A stretch of DNA of 64,000 nucleotides from Gordonia pseudamarae (GTDB taxonomy: Bacteria; Actinomycetota; Actinomycetes; Mycobacteriales; Mycobacteriaceae), in NCBI RefSeq assembly GCF_025273675.1, contig NZ_CP045809.1, positions 1,116,001 to 1,180,000 of the forward strand, given 5' to 3'. Every line of letters begins with the position of its first letter. Positions within the stretch are counted from its first letter, which is position 1. A model generated the notes under the pieces. It did not search any database. It saw nothing but the letters and a program-made list of their open reading frames with translations, and was not told where the DNA came from. Shown here in pieces: positions 51,489-60,333 of the stretch. Both the position numbers and the translations under genes were made by a program.

Positions 51489-52393
51489 CTCACACCTCGA
51501 GCACGCCGTGGTCCGTCGCCGACATCCCTGATCAGACGGGCCGCACGGTGATCATCACCGGTGCCAACAGCGGACTCGGTGCCGAGACCGCCACCGCGCT
51601 GGCCGCCCGTGGAGCGCACGTCGTACTCGCCTGCCGCAACACCGCCAAGGCCGGAGAGGTTGCCGCGCGGATCGGTGACAAGGCGACGGTGCGCGCACTC
51701 GACCTGGCCGATCTCGACTCGGTCCGCGCCTTCGCCGGCACCGTCGGTGGCGCCGATGTCCTGATCAACAACGCCGGCATCATGGCGGTCCCGCTGCGGC
51801 GTACCGCGCAGGGCTTCGAATCGCAGATCGGCACCAACCATCTCGGCCACTTCGCGCTCACCGCGCTGCTGCTGCCCACGATCACCGACCGGGTCGTCAC
51901 CCTGTCGTCGGGTCTGCATCAGCTCGGCCGGATCGACCTGGGCGATCTGAACTGGGAACGACGCCGGTACCGCAGATGGCAGGCCTACGGCGACTCCAAG
52001 ATGGCCAACCTGATGTTCGGCCTCGAACTCGCCGAGCGGCTGCGCGCGGCCGGGTCGGCCATCCGGTCGCAGATCGCGCATCCCGGCTACGCCTCGACCG
52101 GGCTCGTCGGACACACCGAGACCCTGCTCGACCCGATCGCGAAACTCGGCGCTCGTCTTCCCATCGCCCAGTCCGCCGCCGACGGCGCATTGCCGACGCT
52201 GCTGGCCGCCACCGCACCCGATGCCGAGTCGGGGAGGTTCTACGGCCCCACACAGCTGTTCGGTCTGCGCGGGGCGCCCGGCCGGTCCGGATACAACGCC
52301 CGCGCCCGCGACCGGGCGATCCGCGAGGGGCTGTGGCGCGAGTCCGAACGACTCACGGGCATCGACTTCGATGTCATGGGCACGCTCGCTTGA
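51485..52393 (+). CDS. SDR-family oxidoreductase, retinol dehydrogenase/POR-like
   Basis: A 302-aa SDR. The Rossmann motif TGANSGLGAE (about 20-29), ACRN, NNAGIM, the conserved Ser in TLSSGLHQLG and catalytic Y-x3-K in QAYGDSKMANLMF are all intact. It belongs to the subgroup resembling retinol dehydrogenases and light-dependent protochlorophyllide reductase. Its ATG overlaps the cyclase stop by 4 bases; its 3' end is followed 31 bases later by a TetR gene on the same strand. Confidence 0.9.
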   Translation: MTHTSSTPWSVADIPDQTGRTVIITGANSGLGAETATALAARGAHVVLACRNTAKAGEVAARIGDKATVRALDLADLDSVRAFAGTVGGADVLINNAGIMAVPLRRTAQGFESQIGTNHLGHFALTALLLPTITDRVVTLSSGLHQLGRIDLGDLNWERRRYRRWQAYGDSKMANLMFGLELAERLRAAGSAIRSQIAHPGYASTGLVGHTETLLDPIAKLGARLPIAQSAADGALPTLLAATAPDAESGRFYGPTQLFGLRGAPGRSGYNARARDRAIREGLWRESERLTGIDFDVMGTLA

Positions 52394-52424
52394 CAAATCG
52401 TTGCGGGCGCGGTGAATTGCCGGC

Positions 52425-53009
52425 ATGAGTCAACAAACATCGGCAACCGGTTCGGACCGGATTCTGTTGGCGGCGGAGGAATGCTTCGCGCAGTTCGGGA
52501 TCACCAAGACGACGATGGAGGACGTGGCGCGCGCCGCGAACCTGTCGCGGGCCACGGTGTACCGGCGGTACAGCGACCGGGAGAGCCTCATCGTGGCGTG
52601 TGTCCTGCGGCGGGCACGGCTCAACATCGGGCCGGCCCGGTCCTACATCGCCAACTGCCCGACGCTGGAACAGAAGATCGTCGAGGGGATGTGCCACAAC
52701 ATCAGTCGTGGCCGGCGCGACCCGCTGGTCCGGCGGCTCGTGTCGCCGGAGGAGATGATGCTCTCCACGACGCTGCTCTGGCGGTCGGGTGCGGCGGTGG
52801 AGATGACCTACGAACTGTGGGCGCCGATCCTGACCCAGGCGCAACTGTTGGGGGAGATGCGCAAGGACGTGGATATCCGGCTCTTGTGCGAGTGGATCGC
52901 CGAACTGGAACTCACCTACATCGGGCAGGATGACGACAGCCCCGAGGCGATGGACCGATTCCGGCGCAAGCTGCGGCAGTTCCTCGTGCCGTCGCTGGAG
53001 CCGCGCTGA
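52425..53009 (+). CDS. TetR-family regulator
   Basis: A 194-aa TetR-family repressor. The N-terminal HTH is intact (RILLAAEECFAQFGITKTTM, then EDVARAANLSRATVYRRYSDR at about 12-55), and the C-terminal ligand domain is divergent. It converges on the AMP-ligase end of the Rieske cluster (24-base gap), which makes that cluster, the SDR or both plausible targets. The operator cannot be inferred from position alone. Confidence 0.92.
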   Translation: MSQQTSATGSDRILLAAEECFAQFGITKTTMEDVARAANLSRATVYRRYSDRESLIVACVLRRARLNIGPARSYIANCPTLEQKIVEGMCHNISRGRRDPLVRRLVSPEEMMLSTTLLWRSGAAVEMTYELWAPILTQAQLLGEMRKDVDIRLLCEWIAELELTYIGQDDDSPEAMDRFRRKLRQFLVPSLEPR

Positions 53010-53033
53010 GCCGGTACCCGAACGTCGGCCTTG

Positions 53034-54584
53034 CTACGACGGAATGCGGTCGGCCGCCGGATCGACCGGCACCGCCGCCTCCGGTGCGGACGGGAAGCGC
53101 TGCCGCAACTGTGCTTTGGCCAGCTTTCCGGAGAACGTCCGGGGCAGCGGCTCATCGAGTACGACGGCGTGCCGCGGTCGTTTGAACCTGGCCAGTGACT
53201 GCTGCGCGGTGGTGGCGATATCGGCGACGATCGCCGACGGATCACGGTCACTGTGGAAGACGACCATGGGCACCTCGCCCCAGCGTTCGTCCTTGACGCC
53301 GATCACCGCGTAGTCGAGCAGTCCGTCGATGGCATGCAGTGCGCTTTCGATCTCCGCCGGGTAGACGTTGAGACCGCCGGAGATCAGCATGTCCTTGCTA
53401 CGGTCGACGATCTTGAGGAACCCACGTTCGTCGACGAAGCCGAGGTCGCCGGTGCGCAGCCAACCGTCGACGAGCGTGTCGGCGGTGGCCCGCGGATTGT
53501 TCCAGTAGCCGCTCATCACGTGCTCGCCCTTGACCAGGATCTCGCCGACCTCCCCGGCGGGGACGGTCCGGTTGTCGGCGTCGCCGATCCGGATCTCGGT
53601 GCCCACCAGCGCCAGTCCCGCGTAGCCGGGATGATCGGCGGCATCGGCCGGGCTGAGGGTCGCAACCATCCCCGACGCCTCGGTGAGGCCGTACACCTGG
53701 ATCAGCGGAATCCCCTGGGCCCGGTATGTCTCGATGAGATGATCGCTCACCGGGGCGCCTCCGGTGCCGGCGAAGGTGAACTCGGCCAGCGTGCGCTTGC
53801 CGAAGTCGGGCAGGGCGGCGATCCGCTCCCAGATCACCGGTACCGTGGTGGTGGCGGTGACCCGTTCGCGTTCGAAGGTGTCCAGGGCGATCTCGGGATC
53901 GAAATCGCGCAGCAGCACCATCGTGGCACCGGGAACCAGCACCAACTGGATGAAGATCGACATCACCGAACCGGTGTAGACCAGCGGTGCCGAGCACATC
54001 ACCCGGTCGCTCGCGGATATGCCATAGGTGATTGTCTGCGAGATGCCCGGGGTGATCGCGTTGCGATGGGTCAGCAATGCGCCCTTCTGTACGCCCGTGG
54101 TACCGGAGGTGTAGCAGATGAACGCCGGATCGTCGGGTTCGATGGTGACCGCCGGTGCGGGGCCGGGGTCGACGAGTGCGGTGAACGGAAGGTGCCCGGC
54201 GCCGCCGAGATTGACGACCTCGAATTCGGCCGCGGCCGCGGCAATATCGAGAAGTCCGGCGAACATATCCTCGACGACAACGACTTTCGGTGCACTGTCG
54301 ACGATCATCGGTGCGAGCTCGTGCCCGGTGAGCCGGAAGTTGAGGGGGACGCAGATCGCACCGAGTTTGACGGTGGCGATCATGATCTGGGCCAACTCGG
54401 GACAGTTGAGCATCATCACCGCGACCCGGTCGCCCTTGGTGACTCCGCGGGTCGCCAGCCCGCGCGCGAGTGCGTCTGTGGCACGGTCGAATTCGGACCA
54501 GCTCTGGTAGGTTCCGGCAAAGGCGATGGCGTCCTGTGCGGGGCGCGTGCGGCCCCAATGCCGGACGAGGTCGGCGATATTCAT
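53034..54584 (-). CDS. Acyl-CoA synthetase (AMP-forming) of the Rieske cluster
   Basis: A 516-aa AMP-dependent ligase. Motifs: CYTSGTTGVQKGALLTHRN (about 162-180), YGLTEASGMV, GWLRTGDLGFVDERG and catalytic Lys in LPRTFSGKLAKAQLR. ATG at 54584 has a good GGAG site; the frame open to 54893 is shadow. It is the last gene of a four-gene operon: oxygenase, hotdog protein, CoA-transferase, ligase. It would give the CoA ester of an acid made by the cluster, or activate the substrate first. Substrate unknown. Confidence 0.92.
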   Translation of the reverse strand: MNIADLVRHWGRTRPAQDAIAFAGTYQSWSEFDRATDALARGLATRGVTKGDRVAVMMLNCPELAQIMIATVKLGAICVPLNFRLTGHELAPMIVDSAPKVVVVEDMFAGLLDIAAAAAEFEVVNLGGAGHLPFTALVDPGPAPAVTIEPDDPAFICYTSGTTGVQKGALLTHRNAITPGISQTITYGISASDRVMCSAPLVYTGSVMSIFIQLVLVPGATMVLLRDFDPEIALDTFERERVTATTTVPVIWERIAALPDFGKRTLAEFTFAGTGGAPVSDHLIETYRAQGIPLIQVYGLTEASGMVATLSPADAADHPGYAGLALVGTEIRIGDADNRTVPAGEVGEILVKGEHVMSGYWNNPRATADTLVDGWLRTGDLGFVDERGFLKIVDRSKDMLISGGLNVYPAEIESALHAIDGLLDYAVIGVKDERWGEVPMVVFHSDRDPSAIVADIATTAQQSLARFKRPRHAVVLDEPLPRTFSGKLAKAQLRQRFPSAPEAAVPVDPAADRIPS

Positions 54585-54586
54585 AG

Positions 54587-55786
54587 TCACTCCTGATGTG
54601 ATGGCTGGGCTGAGGTGAGACGGGTGAGGATCTCGGCGGTGTGGGCGCCGACGGCCGGTGGCAGGGCGGGGGCGAAGTCCTCGCCGGCCACACGTACCGG
54701 TGAGGTGATGAATCGCAGGTCGCCTACTCCCTCGCAGGCGACGGAGTAGGTATTGTTCCGGGCGACGAAATGGGGGTCGGCCAGCATGTCGTCGATGTCG
54801 TTGACGGGGCCGCCGGCGATGCCGTGCTCGATGAACATCTCGACCCACTCGGCCCGTGTCCGCTCGGCGAAGATCTCGGTCAGGGCCTGCCACACCATGT
54901 CCGCCCGGCGCGGAGCGTCGTCGTCGGTGCTGGTGAGGTCGATGCCGATGAGGTCGTCGCGGCCGACGGCACGCAGGAAGTTGTGCCAGAACTTGTCCAC
55001 ATGGGAGCCGAACAGGATGGCCTGGCCGTCCTTTGTCCGGTAGGCCTCCAGCCGTGGCCAGTCCGGCAGCCGGCCGTCGGGCAGCCAGGTGGGCCGCGGC
55101 ATCGACCGCGTCTCATTGAGCGTGGCGTCCGCGAGGTCGGGCATCCAGGCGGCGGCGATGTCGATGCCCGCGACCTCGACGTGGCCGCCCTCGCCGGTGG
55201 TGCGGGCCTTGTGCAGGGCGGCGAGCACCGCCATCGCCCCGTAGGCGCCGAGCGCGTACATGGCGATCGGCGGGGTCCGCGATCCGGCGATACCGCTCAC
55301 CGGGGGAGTGTCGGGGGTGGCCACCTCCCGCAGGCCGGCGTAGGCGTCGAAGACCGGCCCACCGGTGCCGAGCGTGCGGTAGGGGCCGTCGGTGCCCATC
55401 CCCGACACCGTACACAGTACGATCGATGGGTTGGCCTGCCGGAGTTGGGGATAGCCGATGCCCAGCCAGTCGAGATAGCCGCCGCGCATACCTTCGATGA
55501 CGGCGTCGCACTGTGCGGCCAGGGCGAGGAAGGTTTGTTTGCCCGCGTCCGAACGCAGATCGATGTCGACGGACTTCTTGCCCCGGTTCCAGCGCAGATG
55601 CATGAACGAGGGGCCGTCGGGCCCGCCGACCGCGCGGGCGCCGCCCACTCGGACCGGATCGCCGGCACCGGTTTCGACCTTGATCACCTCGGCACCGAGG
55701 TCGGCCAGGTGCCCACCGAGGGACGAGGGCGCCAGCTGCGCGACTTCGAGTACTCGAATGCCTTCCAGCAGCGAGTATCCGCTCAT
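54587..55786 (-). CDS. CaiB/BaiF (family III) CoA-transferase of the Rieske cluster
   Basis: A 399-aa family III CoA-transferase. LLEGIRVLEVAQLAPSSLGG, HLADLGAEVIKVETGAGDPVR, RNRGKKSVDIDLRS-type sequence (WNRGKKSVDIDL) and the region around the catalytic Asp (GGPVFDAYAGLREV) are typical. It ends 2 bases before the ligase start, so the two are coupled. Family III transferases plus racemase-type members occur in degradation of branched, steroid-like or aromatic acids; the substrate here is not identifiable. Confidence 0.92.
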   Translation of the reverse strand: MSGYSLLEGIRVLEVAQLAPSSLGGHLADLGAEVIKVETGAGDPVRVGGARAVGGPDGPSFMHLRWNRGKKSVDIDLRSDAGKQTFLALAAQCDAVIEGMRGGYLDWLGIGYPQLRQANPSIVLCTVSGMGTDGPYRTLGTGGPVFDAYAGLREVATPDTPPVSGIAGSRTPPIAMYALGAYGAMAVLAALHKARTTGEGGHVEVAGIDIAAAWMPDLADATLNETRSMPRPTWLPDGRLPDWPRLEAYRTKDGQAILFGSHVDKFWHNFLRAVGRDDLIGIDLTSTDDDAPRRADMVWQALTEIFAERTRAEWVEMFIEHGIAGGPVNDIDDMLADPHFVARNNTYSVACEGVGDLRFITSPVRVAGEDFAPALPPAVGAHTAEILTRLTSAQPSHQE

Positions 55787-55790
55787 GGTG

Positions 55791-56453
55791 TCAGTTCCTT
55801 CTCTGCGGTTCGGGTGCGGTGCCGGGGGTGGTGAGCACCCACAGGCCGGTGGCCTCGGCGATCAGTGTCCGGTCGTCGGTGATGGTCGCCGCCAGATATC
55901 GCTTGCGGCCGTCCTGGCGGACGAATTCGGCGGTGGCGGTCAGCTTCCGGTAGAGGGGCGCCGGCGACCGGTAGTCGACGCTGAGATTGGCGGTGCGCGC
56001 CCACCCCAGGCCGAGTGAATTGCCCAGCCGGGACATGATCTCGTCGAAGATCATCGGGGTGACGCCCCCGTTGAGCGCGTAGCGTCCCGAATGGAACCGC
56101 TCGATGGTGAAGTGCCCGCGTGCGGTGGTGCCGGTGACCTCGTCGACGTGCAACGCCGGCGCCATCACCTGCCCCCGGCCCGGGCGGTCCCAGAGGCGGC
56201 CGCAGAGCTGGTCGTCCTCGGCCGTCTCATGCGATCGCAGTTGCCCGGCCACCTCGTGGAGCCGATGGGCAAGTGCCGCGGCGACTTCGGGCGGCGGATC
56301 GCACCGGGTGAACGCCTCCTGCAGCGCACTCACCGCGCCCGTGAGTGCGGCGAACTCGTCGTCGGATTCGGTGGTCGGGCCGAAGAGGTCAGTCCACGTC
56401 GGCGAGATGACCTCGGATATGGTCCGGCCCGCCCCGAGCGGAGCGATGCTCAT
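55791..56453 (-). CDS. Hotdog-fold thioesterase-like (PaaI-type) protein
   Basis: A 220-aa protein. The C-terminal half has the hotdog pattern (HFTIERFHSGRYALNGGVTP, MIFDEIMSRLGNS, TANLSVDYRSPAPL) of PaaI/YigI-type thioesterases, which often hydrolyse acyl-CoA. The N-terminal 90 residues (PTWTDLFGPTTESDDEFAALTGAVSAL) are helical and less conserved. ATG at 56453 overlaps the Rieske stop as ATGA. It is the second gene in the oxygenase operon. Confidence 0.85.
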   Translation of the reverse strand: MSIAPLGAGRTISEVISPTWTDLFGPTTESDDEFAALTGAVSALQEAFTRCDPPPEVAAALAHRLHEVAGQLRSHETAEDDQLCGRLWDRPGRGQVMAPALHVDEVTGTTARGHFTIERFHSGRYALNGGVTPMIFDEIMSRLGNSLGLGWARTANLSVDYRSPAPLYRKLTATAEFVRQDGRKRYLAATITDDRTLIAEATGLWVLTTPGTAPEPQRRN

Positions 56454-57667
56454 CGCCCGACCAGCAGCGGTGCGCAGGCGGCGTCGGTCCTGCCCGACGG
56501 GGCCGGTCTGCCCGTCGCCGCCATCGCCGCAACATCGCGCGCCACCATGTTGTGAAAGACCTGACCCGGCAACTCGTTGCGGCCGTAGATCAGCGTGTCG
56601 ACCTGGCCGTGGGCGGCATTGTCGGAGATGGTCTTGGTGACGAACCAATCCTCGGCGTGCAATGTCTCCATGAGGAGTTCCCAGTTCTTCTCCAGCACCC
56701 GTTCTTCGCGGGGTGTCGCCGGTTTGTGCGGGGACAGGAGCCGGATCGTGCAGTAGGACTTGTTCACGTCGTCGGGGTCGGGAACGATGGTCCATACCTC
56801 GAAGTGATTGGGTTCGGTCACCAGCATCGTGCCCGGGTACACGGTGTAGTTGGCCAGCGAATAGTCGCGCACATCATAGGAATCCGGGTCCGCGTCACGG
56901 ACCTCGGTGATCGACTTGCGCGCCACCACCAGGCGCCACGAGCGATCGACCTGATCGAAGGTGGAGATGTTGCCCTGCAGGTAATGGCACACGGTCTTGG
57001 TGTGCAGTTGGCACAGGTGGTACGAATCCTGCACACCGTCGACGGCGATCTTCCAGTTCATGTCCAGGTGCCAGGTCTCCTGTCGTACCTGGTACGAGTG
57101 GCCCATCCCGGTGTCGGTGACCTCGGCGTCGTGCTTGGGTCCCAGGGCCGCGGCGATATCGATGTCCGCATCCGCGGTCGGGACCACCCACACTAGGCTA
57201 TGCCTTGTCTCGCAAGGGAACTCGACTAGTCCGTAGTCGTTCTTGGGCATCCCGGTGAACCCTTCGGCGTGTGGGAATCCGCGCAGTCGTCCGTCCTTGC
57301 CGTACGACCACTTGTGATATGGGCAGGCGAAGCTGCGTTTGCAGCCGGATTCCTCGAACTCCACGCGCGCACCACGATGGCGGCAGACATTGGCGAACGC
57401 GCGAACACCGCCGTCGTCCTGCCTGACCACCAGCAGCGGGGTTCCCATCAGGTCGGTGGTGATGAAATCACCGCTGTCGGGCAGTTCGTCGAGGTGGGCG
57501 ACGATGTGCGGGAACCGGCGGACCATCTCCGTCTCGGCCTTGCCCAGTTCGGGGTCGTTGAACGTGCTGAACGGCACCACCAGCAGATCGTCGGCGTAGT
57601 CGGTCGAGTTGTTGTCGACGTGGGCGATCAGTCGTCGGGTGAGCTGTATCTTCTCTTCTCGCTCCAT
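56450..57667 (-). CDS. Rieske non-heme iron oxygenase, large subunit
   Basis: A 405-aa aromatic-ring-hydroxylating-type oxygenase. The Rieske [2Fe-2S] ligands are C-x-H in NVCRHRGARVEF and C-x2-H in CPYHKWSYGKDG; the catalytic iron His pair lies in QDSYHLCQLH (H-x4-H), with a conserved Asp near the C-terminal half. Substrate and reductase are not encoded nearby, so electrons must come from elsewhere. It starts the operon, divergent from a mycofactocin-type SDR across a 298-base region with palindromes. Confidence 0.92.
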   Translation of the reverse strand: MEREEKIQLTRRLIAHVDNNSTDYADDLLVVPFSTFNDPELGKAETEMVRRFPHIVAHLDELPDSGDFITTDLMGTPLLVVRQDDGGVRAFANVCRHRGARVEFEESGCKRSFACPYHKWSYGKDGRLRGFPHAEGFTGMPKNDYGLVEFPCETRHSLVWVVPTADADIDIAAALGPKHDAEVTDTGMGHSYQVRQETWHLDMNWKIAVDGVQDSYHLCQLHTKTVCHYLQGNISTFDQVDRSWRLVVARKSITEVRDADPDSYDVRDYSLANYTVYPGTMLVTEPNHFEVWTIVPDPDDVNKSYCTIRLLSPHKPATPREERVLEKNWELLMETLHAEDWFVTKTISDNAAHGQVDTLIYGRNELPGQVFHNMVARDVAAMAATGRPAPSGRTDAACAPLLVGR

Positions 57668-57687
57668 GCCTGTGAGCCTGGCACATG

Positions 57688-57702
57688 AGACAATAAATGT
57701 CT
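57688..57702. promoter_or_regulatory. Inverted repeat upstream of the Rieske operon
   Basis: AGACA-ATAAA-TGTCT (5-bp arms, 5-base spacer) lies 21 bases upstream of the oxygenase start codon. It fits an operator for the Rieske operon, possibly for the TetR protein at 52425. Confidence 0.45.
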
Positions 57703-57913
57703 ACCGTCGCAGCGTGATCGACATCTCCCGGCAATCTGCTTGCCGATCGTAAACCGCATATTACCTGCGGTTATGTGTGTGCACTCGGGATGTTCCGGGG
57801 GCCTTCCGGCTGCGGAACCACTCCATAAATGAGTGAGCTACATCACCTCTAGGATGGTGTTCGTGGGTTCCAGTCCAGCCATATATCTACTACTGTTAGA
57901 TTATTGCCGTGAC

Positions 57914-57923
57914 TGTGATCACA
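57914..57923. promoter_or_regulatory. Palindrome upstream of the mycofactocin-type SDR
   Basis: TGTGATCACA is a perfect 10-bp palindrome 43 bases before the SDR start, in the 298-base divergent region 57668-57965. That region has no other recognisable content apart from the inverted repeat at 57688. A GntR- or FadR-like binder is possible but not assignable. Confidence 0.4.
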
Positions 57924-57965
57924 TCCTGATCGCGGTTCGAACAGCTACGAAAGAAGGGTTTCACC

Positions 57966-58790
57966 GTGGGACGTTTGTCGGACAAGGTCGTATTCATCAC
58001 CGGAGTCGCTCGCGGGCAGGGCCGCTCGCATGCGGTGAGGTTCGCCGAAGAGGGCGCGCGGATCATCGGCATGGACATCTGCGAGCAGATCCCCACCGTC
58101 TTCTACCCGATGGCAACCCGCGAGGACCTCGCCGAGACCGAACGCCTCGTCAAGGAGGCCGGCGGCGAGATCGTCACCACGGTGGGCGATGTGCGCAGCC
58201 GTGAGGACATCACACGCGCCCTCGACGCGGGGCTCGAACAGTTCGGCCGGCTCGACACCGTCATCGCCAACGCGGGCATCATGCCCGTGATCAATCAGGG
58301 TGCCGAGGTTCAGGCCTGGACCGACGCCGTCGACGTGATGCTGACCGGTGTGTATCAGGTGCTCGACATCGCCGTGCCGAAACTGCTGGAGCAGGGTCAG
58401 GGCGGCAGCATCGTCATCACCAGCTCCGCTGCGGGCCATACGAGCATGGCGCTCAACACGCTGCCCGGTCAGGCCGGCTACGTCGCTGCCAAACACGGCG
58501 TCGTCGGTCTCATGCGGCTGTACGCGAACAAGCTCGCCAAGGACTACATCCGCGTCAACACGGTGCACCCGTCCGCGGTCAACACGCCGATGGTCGCCAA
58601 CGCCGAATACGGCGAGTTCATCAACAGCCATCCCGAGGTGGCCAGCGATGAGGCCTTCAAGAACCCGATGCCCGTCGAGATGCTCGATGCCGTCGACATC
58701 AGCAACGCCATCGTGTTCCTGGCCTCCGATGAGGCGCGCTACATCACCGGCGTCACCCTGCCCGTCGACGCGGGCTACTACAACCGCTGA
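57966..58790 (+). CDS. Mycofactocin-coupled SDR-family dehydrogenase
   Basis: A 274-aa SDR of the mycofactocin-coupled subfamily, whose members keep a bound nicotinamide cofactor that is recycled by mycofactocin. Motifs: VVFITGVARGQGRSHAV (TGxxxGxG), NAGIMP, SSAAGHTSM and catalytic Y-x3-K in YVAAKHGVVG; the insert between beta strands (DICEQIPTVFYPMATREDL) is typical of the subfamily. GTG at 57966 is the start. Divergent from the Rieske operon, it likely oxidises an alcohol in the same pathway. Confidence 0.9.
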   Translation: MGRLSDKVVFITGVARGQGRSHAVRFAEEGARIIGMDICEQIPTVFYPMATREDLAETERLVKEAGGEIVTTVGDVRSREDITRALDAGLEQFGRLDTVIANAGIMPVINQGAEVQAWTDAVDVMLTGVYQVLDIAVPKLLEQGQGGSIVITSSAAGHTSMALNTLPGQAGYVAAKHGVVGLMRLYANKLAKDYIRVNTVHPSAVNTPMVANAEYGEFINSHPEVASDEAFKNPMPVEMLDAVDISNAIVFLASDEARYITGVTLPVDAGYYNR

Positions 58791-58798
58791 TCCTCCGG

Positions 58799-59056
58799 TC
58801 ACCACGGGCCGAGCGGGCGGAACTGGACGCTCATGCGGGGACCGGCACCGGGGGACTTGGGGACCGCGTGCTCCCAGGTGCGCTGGCAACTGCCGCCCAT
58901 CACCAACAGGTCGCCCGAGGCGAGGGTGAACGTCAGCGAGGCTCCGCCGCCGGACAGTCGTCGGCGCACGAGGCCGTCCACCGGCGGGAGCGGACTGCCG
59001 GACCGCTCGCCCGTGGGGTCGTCGGCGAACAGCGATACCTGGATTCCGGCGGTCAC
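58799..59056 (-). pseudogene. Truncated AlkB-type 2-oxoglutarate/Fe(II) dioxygenase
   Basis: The 85-codon frame ends with LASGDLLVMGGSCQRTWEHAVPKS and RMSVQFRPLGPW, the C-terminal block of AlkB repair dioxygenases including the final Arg. The N-terminal LFADDP resembles the AlkB start, but the central Fe-binding HxD and most of the barrel are missing, so an internal deletion of about 100 codons has occurred. GTG at 59056 is the only start. It is almost certainly inactive. Confidence 0.75.
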
Positions 59057-59091
59057 GGGAGCAGTCTAGCCGATGCTGTCGAACGTGTGTA

Positions 59092-60294
59092 CTAACTGAT
59101 GTGTTGGGCAGGGCGCACCGCGCGCAGCCGGTCGGCGGCCTCGGTGATGACGTGTTCCTGTTTGGAGAAGGCGAACCGGACCAGGTGCCGCCAGGAGTCG
59201 TGATCGTCGACGAACGCGCTGACCGGAACGGCCGCCACGCCGATCGCGGCCGGGAGTTCGCGGCAGAACTGTGCGGCATCGTCGAATCCGAGGGGTCGGG
59301 GATCGGCGCAGATGAAGTAGGTCGCCTCGCTCCGGTGCACCCCGAAACCGGCCTCGCGCAGGGCCTCGGCGAGCAGGTCGCGTTGATGCCGCAGGCGTAC
59401 GGCGGAGTCGGCCACCCACTCCATCTCGTGGTCGAGGGCGTGGGCGACGGCGGGCTGGAACGGCCCCGAACCCACGTAGCTCATGAACTGTTTGGCCGCC
59501 CGTGCCGCCGCCACCAACTCGGGTGGACCGCTGATCCAGCCCACCTTCCAGCCGGTGCAGTTGAATGTTTTGGCCGCACCGGATATCCGAAGGGTTCGTT
59601 CGCGCATGCCGGGGAAGGTCGCCAGCGGCCGGTGCGTGCGGCCGTCGAACAGCAGATGCTCGTACACCTCGTCGGTGACGGCCACGACGTCGTGTTCGAC
59701 GCACAGTCGGGCGATCTCGCCGAGGTCATCGTCGGAGAGGACGGTGCCGGTCGGATTGTGCGGCGAATTCACCAGGATCAGTGCGGTGTCCGGGGTGAAC
59801 GCCGTGCCGAGACGATCGCGATCGAGGCGAAAGCCGTCGCCGTCGGGTATCAGCGGTACGGTGCGCCGCACCCCGCCCGCCATCGCCACCGTGGCGGCGT
59901 ACGAGTCGTAGTACGGCTCGATCATCACCACCTCGCGGCCCGGTTCCACCAGTCCGACGACGGCGCCCGCGATGGCCTCGGTGGCGCCGACGGTGATCAG
60001 GACCTCGGTGTCCGGGTTGTAGTCGAGGCCGTAGTGCTCGCGCTGGTGGCGGGCGACGGCCCGGCGCAGCTCCGGCACCCCGATGCCGGGCGGGTACTGG
60101 TTCCGGCCGCCGTTGATCGCCGTGACCGCCGCCGACAGCATCGACGCCGGTCCGTCGGTGTCCGGGAAACCCTGTCCCAGATTGATGGCGTTGTGTGCGA
60201 CGGCCAGCGCCGACATCTCGGCGAAGACGGTGGCCCGGAACGGGACGAGACGGTCGACCAGATGTGCGCGGCCGGCCCGCGAGTCGGTGCTCAT
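59092..60294 (-). CDS. dapC: Succinyldiaminopimelate aminotransferase (DapC-type), PLP-dependent
   Basis: A class I/II aminotransferase of 400 aa for the lysine and meso-diaminopimelate pathway, matching Rv0858c in position. NSPHNPTG is the Asn of the PLP pocket, VVAVTDEVYEHLLFDG holds the Asp, and the Schiff-base Lys is in SGAAKTFNCTGWKVGW. ATG at 60294 (MSTDSRAGRAHLVDRLVPF) replaces the long, Leu/Pro-repetitive upstream frame. It diverges from the LppU-like membrane protein gene. Confidence 0.92.
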   Translation of the reverse strand: MSTDSRAGRAHLVDRLVPFRATVFAEMSALAVAHNAINLGQGFPDTDGPASMLSAAVTAINGGRNQYPPGIGVPELRRAVARHQREHYGLDYNPDTEVLITVGATEAIAGAVVGLVEPGREVVMIEPYYDSYAATVAMAGGVRRTVPLIPDGDGFRLDRDRLGTAFTPDTALILVNSPHNPTGTVLSDDDLGEIARLCVEHDVVAVTDEVYEHLLFDGRTHRPLATFPGMRERTLRISGAAKTFNCTGWKVGWISGPPELVAAARAAKQFMSYVGSGPFQPAVAHALDHEMEWVADSAVRLRHQRDLLAEALREAGFGVHRSEATYFICADPRPLGFDDAAQFCRELPAAIGVAAVPVSAFVDDHDSWRHLVRFAFSKQEHVITEAADRLRAVRPAQHIS

Positions 60295-60333
60295 GATCCC
60301 CAGGCTAGTGGCCGGCCGGTAACATGAGCGCAC

